DNA of 64,000 nt from an uncultured Gemmataceae bacterium (lineage in GTDB: Bacteria; Planctomycetota; Planctomycetia; Gemmatales; Gemmataceae): positions 1 through 64,000 of the forward strand of contig CALDUY010000012.1 in the NCBI GenBank assembly GCA_937923405.1. Direction: 5' to 3'. Of this stretch, positions 36,754 through 45,575 are shown one piece after another. Under the pieces are notes generated by a model. It had not been told where the DNA came from. It made no database searches and saw only the letters and a list, made by a program, of their open reading frames with translations. Each line of letters opens with the position of its first letter. Position 1 is the stretch's first letter. The position numbers and the translations under genes were made by a program.

Positions 36754-37170
36754 CTACTTCACTGGAGTTTCCTGATAGAACCGCTCTTTCCATTTGCCGT
36801 CCTTCTTGACCCAAATTGCCGAAGCGACACATTTGGGCGGCAGAGGACGGCCTTTGAAACTTCCCTTGGCTTCCAGATCATAGGTGATGAGCGCCGTATT
36901 GGTGCCGATCAGTTTGATGACCATATTGGTCGTTTTGTACTCCTCCATCTTCAACTCAGAGAGCAATTTCACCTGTTGTGCCCGAGTCGTCGCACCGTTG
37001 TAGTAGGTGGTAATAGCGACGTGATCTTCGGTCATCAGCGCCTCGATGTTCTCCTTGGTGAAGGAGTGATTGAGGCGATCCAATAAGGTCTTGATCTCCT
37101 TGAGATCATCAGCAAGTACCAGCGACGAAAGGCTGAGCAGGACCAGCAGCGAGACAGGAATTGTTCTCAT
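36754..37170 (-). CDS. Secreted NTF2-like/DUF4440-type protein
   Basis: 138 residues from ATG 37170, which has GAGG seven bases upstream (the longer frame's first Met is part of that site). Signal peptide MRTIPVSLLVLLSLSSLVLA. The rest has the SnoaL/DUF4440 pattern: a helix with NHSFTKENIEALMTEDHVAI, then strands ending in WVKKDGKWKERFYQETP. Such small cone folds bind ligands or act as accessory domains. Role unknown. Confidence 0.75.
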   Translation of the reverse strand: MRTIPVSLLVLLSLSSLVLADDLKEIKTLLDRLNHSFTKENIEALMTEDHVAITTYYNGATTRAQQVKLLSELKMEEYKTTNMVIKLIGTNTALITYDLEAKGSFKGRPLPPKCVASAIWVKKDGKWKERFYQETPVK

Positions 37171-37258
37171 CGGTAACCTCATGAGATGTAGGTTAGAAGA
37201 CAGGCGAACGAGAGAAACCTAGAATACGATATACTAGCACGCCCTCAGGAGGAGAGTC

Positions 37259-38275
37259 TTGAGTCGGATTTCCCCCCGCCAGCAGCGCAGCGCGTTTTTG
37301 GTTCGACCTGGTCAGATCGAAGTTCGTGAAACACCGGTGCCCAGGCCCGGCCCAGGACAGGTGCTGTTACGCATTGAGTGTGCTCTGGCCGGGGGCACGG
37401 ATCGCAAAGCCTACGTTCGTGGGCATCCGCAGATCCCCATGCCCGGTCCGTTCGGCCATCGCTATGCAGGCGTTGTCGAGGAATTGGGTGACGACGCCCC
37501 GCCGTTGGAGATCGGCCAACCGGTCATGGGCGTTCACAGCGCTCCGTGCCTGGTCTGTCCACTATGCCGCAAGCAGCGACAGCACCTCTGCCCCGACGTG
37601 ATGCGCGAAAAGGTGCTTGGGGCGTTCGGACAATATCTCTGCATCCCCGCACCGGTGGCCCGGCAAAATTTGTTTCCGCGTCCGTCGTCGCTGTCGGCGG
37701 AGCAAGCGGCGCTGCTGGAGCCGCTGGCCTGCGTGGTCCACGGCTTGGAGCAGCTCGACTGGCGCGGCGTCGATCGCGTCCTCGTACTGGGACTCGGCTC
37801 GATGGGACTGCTGTTCGCCTACCTGTTGCCGCGGTACACTCAGGCCGCTCTCTTCGGAGCTGGTCGTCGACCCGAACGCCACATGCTGGCTCGTCGCTTC
37901 GGACTGCACACCCTGGATCAGTTGGACGGCGAACAGTTTGACGTGGTGATCGAATGCACGGGCAAGCTGGATGGTTGGCAACAAGCCTTCGACTGCACCG
38001 CGCCCGGTGGGCAGGTGCAGTTCTTTGGCGGTCTGCCGCGCGACGCCGTCTTTCCTGCCGACAGTTTCCGTGTTCACTACGAGGAGGTGCGCATCCTGGG
38101 CAGCTTCCACTTTAGCCCCGCCGACGTGGTCAAGGCGAGAGCGTTTCTGCTGCAGGGCGACCTACGCTGCAACGATCTGATCACCGCTCGACTGCCGCTG
38201 GATCGATTGAGCGAGGGGCTGGAACGGCTCAACGCGGGAGAGGGACTACAGTATGCCATCGACCCCTGGAGGTAG
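37259..38275 (+). CDS. MDR-family dehydrogenase with altered catalytic zinc site
   Basis: 338 residues from a TTG start preceded by AGGAGG. The structural zinc lobe is intact (CLVCPLCRKQRQHLC, C-x2-C-x2-C-x7-C) and the Rossmann motif is GLGSMG near 178-183. At the catalytic site the family's CGTD reads GGTD and GHE reads GHR, so the catalytic zinc may be bound differently or be absent. Reaction unknown. The last 23 bases overlap the start of a HAD phosphatase gene, which implies tight coupling and probably consecutive steps on one metabolite. Confidence 0.82.
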   Translation: MSRISPRQQRSAFLVRPGQIEVRETPVPRPGPGQVLLRIECALAGGTDRKAYVRGHPQIPMPGPFGHRYAGVVEELGDDAPPLEIGQPVMGVHSAPCLVCPLCRKQRQHLCPDVMREKVLGAFGQYLCIPAPVARQNLFPRPSSLSAEQAALLEPLACVVHGLEQLDWRGVDRVLVLGLGSMGLLFAYLLPRYTQAALFGAGRRPERHMLARRFGLHTLDQLDGEQFDVVIECTGKLDGWQQAFDCTAPGGQVQFFGGLPRDAVFPADSFRVHYEEVRILGSFHFSPADVVKARAFLLQGDLRCNDLITARLPLDRLSEGLERLNAGEGLQYAIDPWR

Positions 38276-38963
38276 CGACGCCTCGCCGGGCGAGTCGTTG
38301 CCGGGACTGCTGGTCACCGACTTCGACGGCACCATCACTCGGCATGACTTTTTTAACTTGGTGGTCGCCGAATTCGCCCCGGCCCATCTGGAACGCTACT
38401 GGGACGACTACGAGGCAGGACGCTTGACGCATTTTGAAGCCTTGGCCGGCATCTTCGCCTCGATACGCGGCAGTGAAGAGCAGATGCGGCAGCTGATCCG
38501 ACGAGCCGAGCCTGACCCGCAACTGGCCGAGTGGGTCGAACGGTTGCGTCAGGCCGGCTGGCAAGTCGTGGTGGCCTCGGCGGGTTGTGCCTGGTACATC
38601 GAGCAGATCCTGGCGCAGGCCGGTGTAACGGTGCCGGTGCATGCCAACCCGGGGACGTTTCATCCGCAGCACGGCTTGCGTATGACATTGCCGACCGATT
38701 CGCCGGTCTTTTCTCCGACATTAGGGATCGACAAAGCTGCCTTAGTGCGGCGCGGTCTCAGCCAGGGCCGACAGGTGGCCTTTGCCGGGGACGGCTACCC
38801 CGATGTCAACGCCGCCCGCCTCGTCCCTGCCCAGCGCCGCTTTGCCCGTCACGATCTGGCCCGAGCCTTGCAACAAGAACGGCTGCCGTTTCGTCGCTTT
38901 GAACGCTGGTCCGAAGTGGCCCAGGCTCTGTGTCAAGTTTCCCTCTTGCCGCCGCGCGGATGA
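38253..38963 (+). CDS. HAD-superfamily phosphatase (MtnX/SerB-like)
   Basis: 236 residues. Motif I is TDFDGTIT with nucleophile Asp23 and acid Asp25; motif II is the VVASAG stretch near 108-113; the late FAGDGYPDVNAAR supplies the motif IV acids. A small helical cap lies between motifs I and II, as in phosphoserine phosphatase and MtnX. It hydrolyses a small phosphate ester; the substrate is not clear. It starts inside the preceding dehydrogenase and its 3' end overlaps the convergent xerD gene by 31 bp. Confidence 0.83.
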   Translation: MPSTPGGSDASPGESLPGLLVTDFDGTITRHDFFNLVVAEFAPAHLERYWDDYEAGRLTHFEALAGIFASIRGSEEQMRQLIRRAEPDPQLAEWVERLRQAGWQVVVASAGCAWYIEQILAQAGVTVPVHANPGTFHPQHGLRMTLPTDSPVFSPTLGIDKAALVRRGLSQGRQVAFAGDGYPDVNAARLVPAQRRFARHDLARALQQERLPFRRFERWSEVAQALCQVSLLPPRG

Positions 38964-39850
38964 AACTTCTTGTGGATCGCCCGTAGCCGCTCCCGATCGA
39001 CGTGCGTGTATTGCTGAGTAGTACGAATGCTGGAATGACCGAGCAACTCTTGCACAGTGCGTAGGTCCGCGCCGCCGGCCAGCAAATGCGTGGCGAAGGA
39101 GTGGCGTAGGGTGTGCGGACTGACCTTGCTATGCAGGCCAGCGCGTTTGACGTACTTTTTGACCACGATCCACAGCATCTCGCGGGTCAGCTGCCGACCG
39201 CCGCGACTGACGAACACCCACGGAGCATCGGGCGACGATTGGACCAGTGTCGGACGCAGCTTTTGCAGATAGGCCTCTAGAGCGTTGAGAGCGATGCGGC
39301 CTAGCGGAACGATGCGCTGCTTGTTGCCCTTGCCGAAGCACTTGCAGAAGCCGCCCTGCAGGTGCAGATCGCTCAACCGGAGATGGACCACTTCGGAAGC
39401 ACGACTGCCGGTGGCGTAGAGCGTCTCCAGGATGGCCCGGTCACGCAGATAGTAACGATCGAGTGGCTGCGGCGCGTCGAGCAGTTTGTTCACGTTCTCC
39501 GGGCTGAGGACCTGTGGAATGCGTTGCCATAACGTCGGCGAACTGAGCAGATCAACCGTCGCCTGGTTGGAGCGCTCTTCCAGACGCAGAAAGCGATAGA
39601 AGACTTTGAGAGCGACCAGATGGCGGGCGGCGCTGGCCGGGGCCAAACCCTCCTCGTCGCGGAGAAAGCTGATGTAGTGACTGAGTTCGCGCAAGGTGGG
39701 ATACAGATAATTCTGCAGGCCACCGGTCTCGGCCCAGAGGGCGAAGCGGTCCAGATCACGAGTGTAGGCCAGCAAGGTGTTGTCGGCTAGGCCGCGTTCG
39801 GAGCGAATGTAGGCTCGAAAGGCCTGGATGTCGTCGCGCAGTTCGGACAT
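38933..39850 (-). CDS. xerD: Tyrosine recombinase XerD/XerC type
   Basis: 305 residues from ATG 39850, which has AGGAGG 10 bases upstream; the long upstream frame is not coding. N-terminal SAM-like DNA-binding domain (residues 5-95) and catalytic domain with Arg150 (GSRASEV), Lys174, His246 and Arg249 (HTLR), His272 (LLGHSS) and Tyr281 (QYTHVD). The end HKKFHPRG is typical of XerD. It resolves chromosome dimers at dif with a partner. Unlike the two recombinases at 53-55 kb it is intact, and it lies beside no tRNA or mobile element. Confidence 0.9.
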   Translation of the reverse strand: MSELRDDIQAFRAYIRSERGLADNTLLAYTRDLDRFALWAETGGLQNYLYPTLRELSHYISFLRDEEGLAPASAARHLVALKVFYRFLRLEERSNQATVDLLSSPTLWQRIPQVLSPENVNKLLDAPQPLDRYYLRDRAILETLYATGSRASEVVHLRLSDLHLQGGFCKCFGKGNKQRIVPLGRIALNALEAYLQKLRPTLVQSSPDAPWVFVSRGGRQLTREMLWIVVKKYVKRAGLHSKVSPHTLRHSFATHLLAGGADLRTVQELLGHSSIRTTQQYTHVDRERLRAIHKKFHPRGGKRET

Positions 39851-39935
39851 GGGCAACGTGTCCCTCCTGGTGCGGAAACCACCACATCGAGGGAGATCGA
39901 CACGCCGCCGCCTGGATCTTGAGCCGGATCGAACT

Positions 39936-40625
39936 TCACGATGGTGCGGTGAGCGATTGGCCACTGTGTCGCGGCCCCAGTTCCAAAAGAAACGGAGCTG
40001 CCTTTTCCGCCCAGGCTTTGGCGGAGATGTAGCCGGCGGCGTCTTCTCCAAAGGAACTGCGCAGCATGTCAGTATCGATGACGCCAGGGTTGAGCGGAAT
40101 CGAAGCCAGACCGCGAGGCAGTTCCTGAGCCAGCGCCTTGCTCAGCCCCTCGATGGCATACTTGCTGGCACAGTAGGGGGCGACTTCCGGTGAGGTGGAA
40201 CGTCCCCAGCCGGAACTCAGATTGACGATGACGCCGCTGCCCCGCTGAATCATCGCTGGCACAAAACTGCGAATGACGTTGGCCACACCGCAGACGTTGA
40301 CGTGCATCAGTCGATCGAACTGCTCGGCAGGGATTTCCCATAACGGAGCGTTGTCGTTGATGATGGCAGCGTTGTTGAGCAGCAGATCGGGCGGGCCGAA
40401 GCGTGGCAGCAGCTCACGCGCCCAGCGTTCGACGGCGGCAGCATCAGCGACATCGACGACCGCGAAAGTATGCTTAGGGAACAGTTGGTTTAACTCGTCG
40501 ATGTGTCGGGAGGATCGGCCACAGCCCGCCACGCTGTGTCCTAGGGCGATGAACTTCTCGGTCAAGGCACGGCCTAGGCCGCGCGTTGCGCCGGTGATGA
40601 CGATGCGTCGTGTCGTCGCTGCCAT
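39936..40625 (-). CDS. Short-chain dehydrogenase/reductase
   Basis: 229 residues from ATG 40625 (AAGGAG upstream). NAD(P) motif TGATRGLG at the N-terminus, NNAA near 85, and the catalytic YCASK near 145. A typical classical SDR; the substrate cannot be told. Upstream of xerD with an 85-bp gap. Confidence 0.88.
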   Translation of the reverse strand: MAATTRRIVITGATRGLGRALTEKFIALGHSVAGCGRSSRHIDELNQLFPKHTFAVVDVADAAAVERWARELLPRFGPPDLLLNNAAIINDNAPLWEIPAEQFDRLMHVNVCGVANVIRSFVPAMIQRGSGVIVNLSSGWGRSTSPEVAPYCASKYAIEGLSKALAQELPRGLASIPLNPGVIDTDMLRSSFGEDAAGYISAKAWAEKAAPFLLELGPRHSGQSLTAPS

Positions 40626-40882
40626 GTGGTTTGATTCTCCTTCTTGAAAGATCTTCACTCTTTCCCAGCGGAACCTTGGTAATTCACAGCGGGTCTGCCT
40701 GATAGTCCGATTGCGCCGCCTGGGCTTTGAAGCTTAGCGTGCAGTTGGTTCACTTTACCGATGCGCGAAGATGCAACGGCGGTAATGATAGAGAGGAGCC
40801 GGTTTGGCTCGACCGTGGCAAGAAGGCTCAGGTTCACCAGCGTGCTCCTGGAGTCGGAGGGAAGGGGCGCGGAGTTTAGTAT

Positions 40883-41812
40883 ATGTTCTTCACTACGGTA
40901 GAGTCGCTGCGTCAGGCGTTGATGGTCGATCCCGCCGACGACATGGCTTGGCTCGCCCTGGCGGACAGCCTCGAAGAGGACGGCTGCCCCGACTGTGCCG
41001 AACTGATCCGCTTACGCGAATCGCTCCGCCTGGACGAGGACGAGGACCACGTTCGTCGGGCAAAGGAAGCGGAACTACGGCACCTGCTGGCTCAGGGCAT
41101 TTGTCCGATCATGCCGCGCCGCCGCGTCATTCTCAGCGCCGAGGCTGTGCTGGATCTGGTGCTGATTCCACCGGGCAGCTTTTGGATGGGCAGTCCCGAG
41201 AACGAACCGGGCCGCATGACCGACGAGGGACCGCGCCACCGAGTGACGCTCAGTCGCCCGTTCTGGCTGGGCGTCTATCCCGTCACTCAGGCCCAATGGC
41301 GCTCGGTAATGTCGGATAATCCGTCGCGCTTCCTCGGCGCGCAACGTCCCGTCGAACAAGTGACTCGCGCCGATGCCTTGGCCTTCTGCGCAGTGCTGAA
41401 GCGACGCACGGGCGGTTCGTTCCGCTTGCCCACCGAGGCGGAGTGGGAGTACGCCTGCCGAGCTGGGACCACGACGGCGTATCACTTCGGACCGACAGCC
41501 TCGCCGGAATATCTCAGCTACGATGGTCGGCACGGCGAACAGACGACGCCTGTGGGGCAGTTCCCGCCCAACGCCTGGGGACTGTACGACATGCACGGCA
41601 ACGTCTGGGAGTGGTGCGGCGATCGCAAGCGCTGGTACAGTCCCGGTGAGGTGGTCGATCCCTGCGAGCAGGATCACGGCGTACCGGTGGCGCGCGGCGG
41701 AGCGTGGGTCAGCGAGCCGGGGTTGTGCCGCTCCGCTTCCCGTTGGGGCGATCCCGGACGCCGACATGGTTTCCTCGGCTTTCGCCTGGCGATGGACTTC
41801 GAGCCGGAATAA
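40883..41812 (+). CDS. TIGR02996 domain fused to SUMF1/FGE-like domain
   Basis: 309 residues. Residues 5-48 (LRQALMVDPADDMAWLALADSLEEDGCPDCAELIRL) are the repeat-companion domain TIGR02996, a hallmark of Gemmata-type planctomycetes. Residues about 90-305 are the formylglycine-generating-enzyme fold (MVLIPPG-like start, PVTQAQW, RLPTEAEWEYACRAG, MHGNVWEW, ARGGAW, GFR). The last region has one Cys (GLCRSASR), whereas true copper FGEs have two, so sulfatase activation is doubtful; many such domains bind or modify other partners. GGAG precedes the ATG. Confidence 0.85.
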   Translation: MFFTTVESLRQALMVDPADDMAWLALADSLEEDGCPDCAELIRLRESLRLDEDEDHVRRAKEAELRHLLAQGICPIMPRRRVILSAEAVLDLVLIPPGSFWMGSPENEPGRMTDEGPRHRVTLSRPFWLGVYPVTQAQWRSVMSDNPSRFLGAQRPVEQVTRADALAFCAVLKRRTGGSFRLPTEAEWEYACRAGTTTAYHFGPTASPEYLSYDGRHGEQTTPVGQFPPNAWGLYDMHGNVWEWCGDRKRWYSPGEVVDPCEQDHGVPVARGGAWVSEPGLCRSASRWGDPGRRHGFLGFRLAMDFEPE

Positions 41813-41851
41813 ACTCTCCGCATCGCTCGAAGTCTTTCCGGGAATCGCGTC

Positions 41852-42028
41852 ATGCTCCGTCTCGGTCTTCGTTTGTTGCTGCTAGCGGTCCTGCTGTGCG
41901 CCGTCGGTTGGCTGAGCATTGCTCACTGGATCTTTGAGGTCATTCGCGTCGCCGCCATCACCTGCCTAACGCTCGGCTTCGTGGTGTTGATCATCGATTA
42001 CGTTCGCACTCCCGATCCGACAAAGTGA
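41852..42028 (+). CDS. Small membrane protein, 58 residues
   Basis: MLRLGLRLLLLAVLL opens a first membrane helix; a second helix (AAITCLTLGFVVLIID) follows a short loop with HWIFEVIR, and the protein ends YVRTPDPTK. This looks like a real two-helix membrane protein 39 bp after the FGE-like gene. No homologue recognised; a shadow frame is possible but the hydrophobic pattern is clean. Confidence 0.5.
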   Translation: MLRLGLRLLLLAVLLCAVGWLSIAHWIFEVIRVAAITCLTLGFVVLIIDYVRTPDPTK

Positions 42029-42268
42029 GTCCTCCTTACTAGCGGCTCTTCACTTCTTGTGTGGAGTTGATCTCATCAAAGACGCCAAAGAGCGGAAATT
42101 AAAGTGCCTACCGATATTCAGGGGGTAAGCCAGACCAATTATTGCTGTTTCGGTCAAACTCTTGATTGACAAAGCAGCAAAAATGAATAACTTATTAGAA
42201 GCACCAGACAAACATCTGGCCAGTTCTGTTGACTGACTCGCGGAAGCAGAACAACATTAAACGGCTCG

Positions 42269-43210
42269 ATGAGACTGTTTGGAGCCCTTTCATTCTCCTC
42301 TATGCTATTTCGCAAACTCGCTGATTTAATCGGTGCGGCCGGCGGTGCGCTGTTGCAAGCATCTCCTGTTCTTTCGCCGATGTTATGTGAGCCGCTCCGA
42401 AGGATGGACAATCGCTGGACTCGTAGTTTTCTCCATCGAGTCCGACGACACTGGGTCAATGAAGCCTCTTGTCCGGTACTCTGCGACGTTCGTCTAGTGT
42501 CGGGACAAAAGTTGCGCGTCGATCTGCGCGATTGGTGCGGCATCCTGTTTGTCAGTCCCAACGCGATCGAGCCAGCCACCACCCGATTTATTCGCCAAGC
42601 ACTTCGCCCGGGCGATGTGTTCGTGGACATCGGCGCGAACGTCGGCTACTTCACGCTGCTGGCAGGCAGTCGAGTCAAGCCGGGCGGTCGCGTCCTCGCG
42701 GTCGAGCCGAATCCCGTGGTCGCCGACTTGCTGGAGATTTCGCTGCGACAAAATCAGCTCACGGACATCGTGACACTGGTGCAGCAGGCTGTGAGCAACA
42801 CTTCCGGTCAGCGGCTGCAGCTGTATCTGTCAAATGATCAGCAGAATTCGGGGCTTTCCTCGCTGACACCGTGGGTGGGGCATCTGGAAAGCGGAGCTTT
42901 GTCCGCGTCGAATGTCCTCGACGTCGAGACGACGACCTTGGTCGAATTAGTGCGTATTCATCGCCTTAGTCGCCTGGACGTTATAAAAATTGACGTGGAA
43001 GGGGCGGAAGAGAAGGTTTGGGAAGGAGCCGAGGAAGTCATTCGCCAATATCGGCCTCGCTACATCATCTGCGAATCGAGCTTGGATGGGCCGGTCAGCC
43101 AACGCGCTCGTCAGCTCGGTTACAGCGTCGAAATGTTGGAGCCAGTGGCTCAAGAAGGCACCTGGGGCAATCTCCTATTCCGCGACTCTCGCTGTGGCTT
43201 GTCCACTTGA
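42269..43210 (+). CDS. FkbM-family methyltransferase
   Basis: 313 residues. SAM motif I is DVFVDIGANVGYFTLLAG near 122-139, followed by AVEPNP, and the family's KIDVEGAE near 237-244 is present. FkbM proteins methylate hydroxyls of sugars, polyketides or surface polysaccharides. There is no ribosome binding site at ATG 42269; the ATG at 42302 is the alternative. The 240 bp upstream are AT-richer than the neighbourhood and hold no gene. Confidence 0.85.
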   Translation: MRLFGALSFSSMLFRKLADLIGAAGGALLQASPVLSPMLCEPLRRMDNRWTRSFLHRVRRHWVNEASCPVLCDVRLVSGQKLRVDLRDWCGILFVSPNAIEPATTRFIRQALRPGDVFVDIGANVGYFTLLAGSRVKPGGRVLAVEPNPVVADLLEISLRQNQLTDIVTLVQQAVSNTSGQRLQLYLSNDQQNSGLSSLTPWVGHLESGALSASNVLDVETTTLVELVRIHRLSRLDVIKIDVEGAEEKVWEGAEEVIRQYRPRYIICESSLDGPVSQRARQLGYSVEMLEPVAQEGTWGNLLFRDSRCGLST

Positions 43211-43267
43211 GCCTTCCAAGATAGTCAGATAATTGAGAGTTTAGATTTCCTTAAATGTCTGGGGTGT

Positions 43268-43987
43268 GTGAAGTCCTTGCAACGACTCGATCGAACTCTG
43301 CCCAGCGTGGCCGAGAATCTGGCTCTGGACGAGGCCTTGTTGCTCCAAGCTGAGGCGGGCACGGCGGGTGAAGTGCTTCGCTTCTGGGAGGTGCCCGAGT
43401 TGGCCGTCGTTCTCGGGTCGGGTTGCAAATTGCACGAGGATGTTGACGTGGCCGCCTGTCAGCATGACGGCGTGCCGATTCTACGGCGCTCCTCCGGCGG
43501 CGGCACCGTCCTGCTGGGGCGGGGCTGTCTCTGCTTCAGTCTGATTTTGGCGTTCCAACGCGATCCGTCTTTTTCGGAAGTGCGTGCCTCCTACGTCGCC
43601 ATCCTGGGCCGGCTTCTCGCCGCCTTCGACCTACCCGGACTAGCTCTGGATGGTATCAGCGATTTAACCATCAACGGATATAAAATTTCTGGAAATGCCC
43701 AACAACGCAAGCGAACGCACCTGTTGCATCATGGCACGATTCTCTACGACTTCGACTTGTCGCTTGTCGGACGGTATCTGAAGCAGCCGATCCGTCAGCC
43801 AGAGTATCGCGCCGATCGTCTGCACGAGCAGTTCCTGGTCAATCTGACTCAGCCGCGCGACTGGCTCGTGGAACGGATTGCTGCAGCGTGGCAGGCCGAC
43901 GGGGAGTATGGTCCTTTGCCGCTGGAGCGAGTGGCTCGACTGATCGAGGAAAAATACGCCCTAGCTAGCTGGACTGCCCGGCGCTGA
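43268..43987 (+). CDS. Lipoate-protein ligase A family protein
   Basis: 239 residues from GTG 43268. The BPL/LplA fold shows RRSSGGGTVLLGRGCLCFSL near 76-95 and DLTINGYKISGNAQ with the catalytic-site Lys near 140, then HHGTILYDFD. Members attach lipoate or octanoate to lipoyl domains, or amidotransfer lipoyl groups. LplA, LipM and LipL cannot be separated without a search. The last 27 bases overlap the convergent 131-residue gene. Confidence 0.83.
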   Translation: MKSLQRLDRTLPSVAENLALDEALLLQAEAGTAGEVLRFWEVPELAVVLGSGCKLHEDVDVAACQHDGVPILRRSSGGGTVLLGRGCLCFSLILAFQRDPSFSEVRASYVAILGRLLAAFDLPGLALDGISDLTINGYKISGNAQQRKRTHLLHHGTILYDFDLSLVGRYLKQPIRQPEYRADRLHEQFLVNLTQPRDWLVERIAAAWQADGEYGPLPLERVARLIEEKYALASWTARR

Positions 43988-44356
43988 GGGGGGCGGCGAG
44001 CCGGTGCCGCGCGGCACCTGTGCGAGAATCTCTTCCAACCGAGCCACGCAGGTAGTCAGCGACAACGCTGCCATCTGCCAGTTGGTGTGGTCGGTGACTC
44101 GGCGGAAGTTCTCGGCGAAGAAAGTAGCGGCGCGACGCAATTTCGACATTTTCCCGCGCAGCCGGTGGATATACTCGGCCCAGTCGCCGCGCTGCTTGGC
44201 CGGCTCGACGGCCCGGCACACGTCGAAGATGGTGCGGTGAACGTCGAGCATCTCCTCGTCCTCGGCGATCTCGTCGGCGTGCTTGAGGAAGGTGCGCACC
44301 ATCCAAGCATGAGCCAGCACGCCTTCGAGTTGCGGCACCGCCTCTTCGTGGGTCAT
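43961..44356 (-). CDS. Conserved helical protein, 131 residues, function unknown
   Basis: Helical throughout (MTHEEAVPQLEGVLAHAWMVRTFLKHADE...), with an acidic stretch EIAEDEEMLDVHRTIFD, then KMSKLRRAATFFAENFRR and a Pro/Ser/Gly tail. No named domain. The ATG overlaps the stop of the duplicated membrane-protein gene upstream (ATGA), so it is the last gene of the four-gene operon 49887-43961. Confidence 0.75.
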   Translation of the reverse strand: MTHEEAVPQLEGVLAHAWMVRTFLKHADEIAEDEEMLDVHRTIFDVCRAVEPAKQRGDWAEYIHRLRGKMSKLRRAATFFAENFRRVTDHTNWQMAALSLTTCVARLEEILAQVPRGTGSPPPSAPGSPAS

Positions 44357-45558
44357 GGCTTAGCGGCCTCCAGAGCAGGACGCGGAGCCGGGGCCGACTC
44401 CGAGAGTTCCTTCGAGTACAGCACCAGGGCCGCCCCAACGCCGACTAAGACGATGCCCAGCCACAGCGTCCAGTGCGGCAGCAGTAGGCCGAAGTGCAAC
44501 GGCTGGCCCGGCAGCGGATGCCAGACCATGCTAACCAGCGTGTTAATCACCGGAGCCAGTCCGAAGATCAGCGGCGCGATGTACAGCTTGTAGGTTGCCG
44601 GCGGAAGTCCTGTCGCTTTGGCCGCCTCGATGGCCGACTTGGTGGCGAAGATGACGCAGATAGCCCCGATGGCCCCAGCGGCTCCGGCCAGGCCCGAGAA
44701 GGTCAACCCCGAGAGCGATGACCAACGCGGCTGTTGCTCCTCGGGCACCGAACTGAGGTACAGCACTGGAAAGACTACGGCCAGCACAAAGTAAGCTAGC
44801 CCCACGCAGAGAATGGCCAGCAGCCGGCTCGATGGTTTGCCCCCCAGTTCACTGCCGCCATAGAAGATCAGTGGAACGTAGGTGCCCCAGGCCAGGCCAG
44901 CACAGGTAACGAACAGCAACCACGGCGCAGAGCCGGCGAAGCCTTCGACCAATGTTTCGCCCAGGGTCGGCTTACTCGTCACTTCCGTCGTTTGAGCAAC
45001 CGACTTCTCTTCGAGCAATCCTTTGGAATATAGCACTAGCCCGGCTCCGAAACCAACGCAGATAATGCCGATCCACAATAGGCTGTTTGGGGCCTGCCAG
45101 CCGAAGTGGAACGGTTCGCCTTTTTTGGGGTGCCAGACGATACTGACCAGCGTGTTGATGACCGGAGCCAGCCCGAAGATCAGCGGCGCGATGAACAGCT
45201 TGTAGGTGCCGGGCGGTTGGCCGGCGTTGTTGGCGGCGATCACCGCGTTGGACGTGGCGAAAATCACGCAAATCGCGCCGATGGCACCGGCAGCTCCGGC
45301 CAGGCCCGAGAAGAGTAGGCCGCTCAGGCTCCGCTCGGGGCGATCTTGCTTCGGCAGACGCAGCAGGTAGATCGCCGGGTAAACGACGCCGATGGCGAAG
45401 TAGGCCACGCCGACGCAGAGAATGGCTAGCACCCGCGCGGGAGTCTGGAACTTCGGGTTGCTGATTAGTTCACTGCCGCCGTAGAAAATCAGCGGCACAT
45501 AGGTGCCCCAGGACAGCCCAGCCAGGGCGACAAAGACCAGCCACACGTTCTTCGGCAT
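44353..45558 (-). CDS. Membrane protein made of two tandem ~190-residue halves
   Basis: 401 residues from ATG 45558; the upstream longer frame runs into the permease and is false. Each half has about five helices and the same landmarks: GLSWGTYVPLIFYGGSEL / GLAWGTYVPLIFYGGSEL, then SGLAGAAGAIGAICVIFAT, TYK-L-IAPLIFGLAPVINT and finally LVLYSK. The halves are close enough to show a recent internal duplication and fusion. The fold recalls drug/metabolite (DMT) transporters with 5+5 helices. It starts 17 bp after the FtsX-like permease, so it belongs to that operon. Confidence 0.85.
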   Translation of the reverse strand: MPKNVWLVFVALAGLSWGTYVPLIFYGGSELISNPKFQTPARVLAILCVGVAYFAIGVVYPAIYLLRLPKQDRPERSLSGLLFSGLAGAAGAIGAICVIFATSNAVIAANNAGQPPGTYKLFIAPLIFGLAPVINTLVSIVWHPKKGEPFHFGWQAPNSLLWIGIICVGFGAGLVLYSKGLLEEKSVAQTTEVTSKPTLGETLVEGFAGSAPWLLFVTCAGLAWGTYVPLIFYGGSELGGKPSSRLLAILCVGLAYFVLAVVFPVLYLSSVPEEQQPRWSSLSGLTFSGLAGAAGAIGAICVIFATKSAIEAAKATGLPPATYKLYIAPLIFGLAPVINTLVSMVWHPLPGQPLHFGLLLPHWTLWLGIVLVGVGAALVLYSKELSESAPAPRPALEAAKP

Positions 45559-45575
45559 CGATAACATACTCCGAA

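Noticed and set aside
40655-40837. 60-residue minus-strand frame in the gap before the TIGR02996 gene
   Set aside because: No ribosome binding site, no hydrophobic or domain pattern.
42029-42268. Gene or regulatory RNA in the AT-richer gap before the FkbM gene
   Set aside because: Only a short CCAGA/TCTGG hairpin and a poor promoter-like TTGACA were seen; nothing supportable.
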